From positions 1 through 64,000 of the forward strand of contig JACDGS010000012.1 of assembly GCA_013821455.1 (NCBI GenBank): a stretch of DNA of 64,000 bases. Reading direction: 5' to 3'. This DNA comes from Chthoniobacterales bacterium. Its GTDB lineage: Bacteria > Verrucomicrobiota > Verrucomicrobiia > Chthoniobacterales > UBA10450. The translations under genes were made by a program, and so were the position numbers. The notes below the pieces were generated by a model. It saw only the letters and a list, made by a program, of their open reading frames with translations. It was not told the origin of the DNA and searched no databases. This document shows positions 62,140 through 64,000 of this stretch, in pieces. Each line of letters begins with the position of its first letter. Position 1 is the stretch's first letter.

Positions 62140-63714
62140 CTACTCTTTGCCCGCGCGGAGGGAAGCGAGGTTTTGCACGACGGCGACCAGCTCGGTGAAA
62201 TCGACCGGCTTGGCGACGTGCATTTGAAAGCCGGCCCGCAATGCTCGCGTCCGATCTTCGCTGCGGGCGAGCGCCGTGAGGGCGACGACCGGAATCGCTC
62301 GTCCGCCCGGCAACGCCCGCAACCGGGCGATCAGTTCGTAGCCGTCGTGTTCAGGCATGCCGATGTCGCTGAGGACGACATCGGGTGCGAAATCGGTGAA
62401 AGCCTCCAACGCGGCGGCCATGGAATGCGCGCCGCGCACTTCGGCCCTGCGCCGGCGGAGAATGCGCAGGACCGCCGCCACGGAATCGTCTTCGTCGTCC
62501 ACCACCAGCACTTTCACGCCGTGGAGATCGGCCGTGATGGCGGAACCGTCCACGGCGGCGTTCCGGTCCGCGGCCGCGAGCGCTTCCGGCTCCTGCCGGA
62601 GTGGTTGCAAGGGGAGACTGACAGTGAAGGCCGCGCCCTGGTCCGCGCCATCGCTGGCCGCGCACACGGCGCCGCCATGGAGTTCAGTGAGATGTTTGAC
62701 GATGGCGAGGCCGAGGCCAAGCCCACCGTAGCGACGGGTCGTAGTGGCGTCCGCCTGGCGAAACCGTTCGAAGACCTCGCCGAGAAATTCCGGGGCGATC
62801 CCCTTGCCGCTATCGGTGACGCAAATTTCTACATGCGAGTTGACGCGCTTGATGACGACGTGGATGCGCCCGCCCTTGGGCGTGAATTTGACCGCGTTGC
62901 TGAGGAGGTTCCAGACGATCTGCTGGAGGCGCCCCTTGTCGCCCATGACGATCCCCTGCACATCCGAGAAGGCAGAGGTGAGACGGATGTGGTTTGCGGT
63001 CGCGGCTGGGCGTACCGTCTCCAGCCCGGCGTTGACGACCTCGGCCAGGTCTACGCGCTGGACGTCGAGGCTGATTTTGCCGGCCTCGATCCGGCTCATA
63101 TCGAGAAGGTCCTCGATGAGCTGGGACTGCGCGCGAACGTTGCGCTCGATCACGGGCAACCCGGTGGCCAGGTCGTCGGCGGTGCTGCCCGGATCTTTCA
63201 AGATTTGGACCCAGCCGAGGATGGCATTCAAAGGGGTGCGCAGCTCGTGGGAAAGCGTGGCGACGAATTCTGTTTTCATGCGCTCGGCGCGCTTCAACTG
63301 CTCGTGGGTCTCTGCCAGCTGACGGCCTGCTTCTTTCTGCTGGGTGATGTCGCGCGCAATCTTGGACGCGCCGACGATCACGCCCTCGGCGTTGCGAATG
63401 GGCGAGATGGTGAGGGAGACATCGATGAGCTGGCCATCCTTGCGCTGGCGCTGGGTCTCGAAATGGTCCAGGCGCTCGCCCTTCTGAAGCCGGGCGAGGA
63501 TTTGCGCCTCTTCATCGGGCCGATCGGGGGGCAGAAGTTTGGTCACGGATTGGCCGACGATCTCGTCCGCGTGATAACCGAAGATGCGTTCGGCACCTTT
63601 ATTCCAACTCTTGATCGTGCCTTTAAGGTCTTTGGAGATGATGACGTCATCGGAAGAGTCGACGATTACTTCGTAGAGCAGTTCGCGCGGTATGAATGAG
63701 GAGTTGTCGTCCAC
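62140..63714 (-). CDS. Hybrid histidine kinase (PAS, HisKA, HATPase, receiver)
   Basis: The start is taken at GTG 63714 (VDDNSSFIPRELLYEV); the frame is open to 63837 but that part reads through a repeat. Domains in order: PAS (IVDSSDDVIISKDLKGTIKSWNKGAERIFGYHADEIVG), HisKA with phospho-His in TLSHELRTPLNAI, HATPase with N box LLSNAVKF, G1 DSGKGIAPE and G2 GGLGLGLAIVKHL, then receiver with Asp in VVLSDIGMPEHDGYEL and Lys in HVAKPVDF. There is no membrane segment, so it is a cytoplasmic sensor. The receiver at the left edge of the window is a close relative. Confidence 0.9.
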   Translation of the reverse strand: MDDNSSFIPRELLYEVIVDSSDDVIISKDLKGTIKSWNKGAERIFGYHADEIVGQSVTKLLPPDRPDEEAQILARLQKGERLDHFETQRQRKDGQLIDVSLTISPIRNAEGVIVGASKIARDITQQKEAGRQLAETHEQLKRAERMKTEFVATLSHELRTPLNAILGWVQILKDPGSTADDLATGLPVIERNVRAQSQLIEDLLDMSRIEAGKISLDVQRVDLAEVVNAGLETVRPAATANHIRLTSAFSDVQGIVMGDKGRLQQIVWNLLSNAVKFTPKGGRIHVVIKRVNSHVEICVTDSGKGIAPEFLGEVFERFRQADATTTRRYGGLGLGLAIVKHLTELHGGAVCAASDGADQGAAFTVSLPLQPLRQEPEALAAADRNAAVDGSAITADLHGVKVLVVDDEDDSVAAVLRILRRRRAEVRGAHSMAAALEAFTDFAPDVVLSDIGMPEHDGYELIARLRALPGGRAIPVVALTALARSEDRTRALRAGFQMHVAKPVDFTELVAVVQNLASLRAGKE

Positions 63715-63787
63715 TGAGTGAGATTCGGAAATGGACTCTCGGGCGGACTTCGCGCGGTGATCCTTAGCGAGAAGAAGGGGAGTGGAT

Positions 63788-63941
63788 GGGGAGGACGGGT
63801 TGTTAACCCGTCGTCCCGGGCAGTCTGCCCGGGACAAGTTGCGCGCAACGCAACTCGTAGTGGGACTTTCCGTGCGATGGAACGTCGTGCGAAGTTCGGC
63901 GGAGACTCCGCCGAACGACGGGTTAACAACCCGTCCTCCCC
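63788..63941. repeat. 154-bp element with 27-bp perfect terminal inverted repeats
   Basis: Arms 63788-63814 and 63915-63941 are perfect complements (GGGGAGGACGGGTTGTTAAC onward). Between them lie smaller palindromes: GTCCCGGGCAG/CTGCCCGGGAC, TTGCGCGCAA and TTCGGCGGAG/CTCCGCCGAA. It encodes no transposase and could be a MITE or a nested structure at the kinase promoter. Confidence 0.88.
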
Positions 63942-63972
63942 GGAGCTGGGCGTATCCGTCCGGTAGAAAAGA

Positions 63973-63988
63973 CCTTTACTCGTTAGGC
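63973..63988 (-). repeat. Extended motif copy at the right edge
   Basis: The minus strand reads GCCTAACGAGTAAAGG, close to the end of the window, 31 bases beyond the 154-bp element. Confidence 0.85.
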
Positions 63989-64000
63989 TAGTGTCCCGGC

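Noticed and set aside
62173-63699. 508-residue plus-strand open frame opposite the kinase
   Set aside because: Antisense shadow of a GC-rich gene; the kinase motifs fix the true frame.

Overview
The window looks like chromosome of a soil-type Verrucomicrobiota bacterium (Chthoniobacterales-like), judged from gene content recalled by eye: an Agl23-type flippase-associated protein, HAF-repeat, delta-60-repeat and autotransporter-associated beta-strand proteins, a moderately high G+C, and intergenic space crowded with short repeats. No rRNA, CRISPR array, integrase or complete insertion sequence was seen. Two tRNA-Leu genes are present (anticodons CAA and GAG, neither encoding CCA).

Layout. 1-5.3 kb: small housekeeping and signalling genes (receiver domains, dipeptidase E, PEP-mutase-like enzyme, SRPBCC protein, thioredoxin-reductase-like flavoprotein). 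5.4-11.7 kb: GH15 glycosidase, then a run with a VKOR-like protein, an arsenosugar-type glycosyltransferase, a CADD-like pABA synthase, a mercuric-reductase-like flavoprotein and a TVP38 membrane protein. 12.3-20.6 kb: envelope and polysaccharide genes (dTDP-glucose dehydratase, Agl23, a second polytopic membrane protein, a GT2, a ChaN-like lipoprotein, FabZ-like dehydratase, PHP phosphoesterase). 21-24.9 kb: a ribose-type ABC importer whose permease carries an extra extracytoplasmic domain. 25.5-26.5 kb: a dead catalase-like gene. 28-36.1 kb: PPK2, class I aldolase, phosphoketolase, acetate kinase and MgtA, all on the minus strand and largely overlapping: a phosphoketolase/acetyl-phosphate energy cassette. 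36.4-43.4 kb: an omega-like subunit and secreted or surface proteins, including a decayed HAF-repeat gene. 43.8-51.3 kb: repeat-rich accessory DNA with envelope stress proteins and a broken toxin-antitoxin pair. 51.6-61.1 kb: a restriction/defence island (HNH nucleases, PD-(D/E)XK nucleases, D12 adenine methylase, NotI-type endonuclease, TM0106-type nuclease-helicase), several of its genes frameshifted. 61.2-64 kb: a ParB-like protein and a hybrid histidine kinase next to a 154-bp terminal inverted repeat element.

The most striking signal is not a gene. The 9-mer GCCTAACGA (and its complement TCGTTAGGC) occurs about 48 times by eye in 64 kb, where chance predicts about one or none, on both strands and inside genes as well as between them. 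Intergenic copies often extend to GCCTAACGAGTAAAGGA, and facing pairs make hairpins at gene ends. This is the behaviour of DNA-uptake sequences in Haemophilus and Neisseria. The motif is absent from 43.6 to 62.1 kb, which is also where the defence island and most of the other repeat families lie, so that block looks like a later arrival.

Many accessory genes carry frameshifts (catalase-like, HAF-repeat, DUF5615 toxin, NotI-type, TM0106-type) while long core genes (MgtA, phosphoketolase, GH15, ABC importer) are intact. That contrast favours real gene decay over sequencing error, although single indels would need read-level confirmation.
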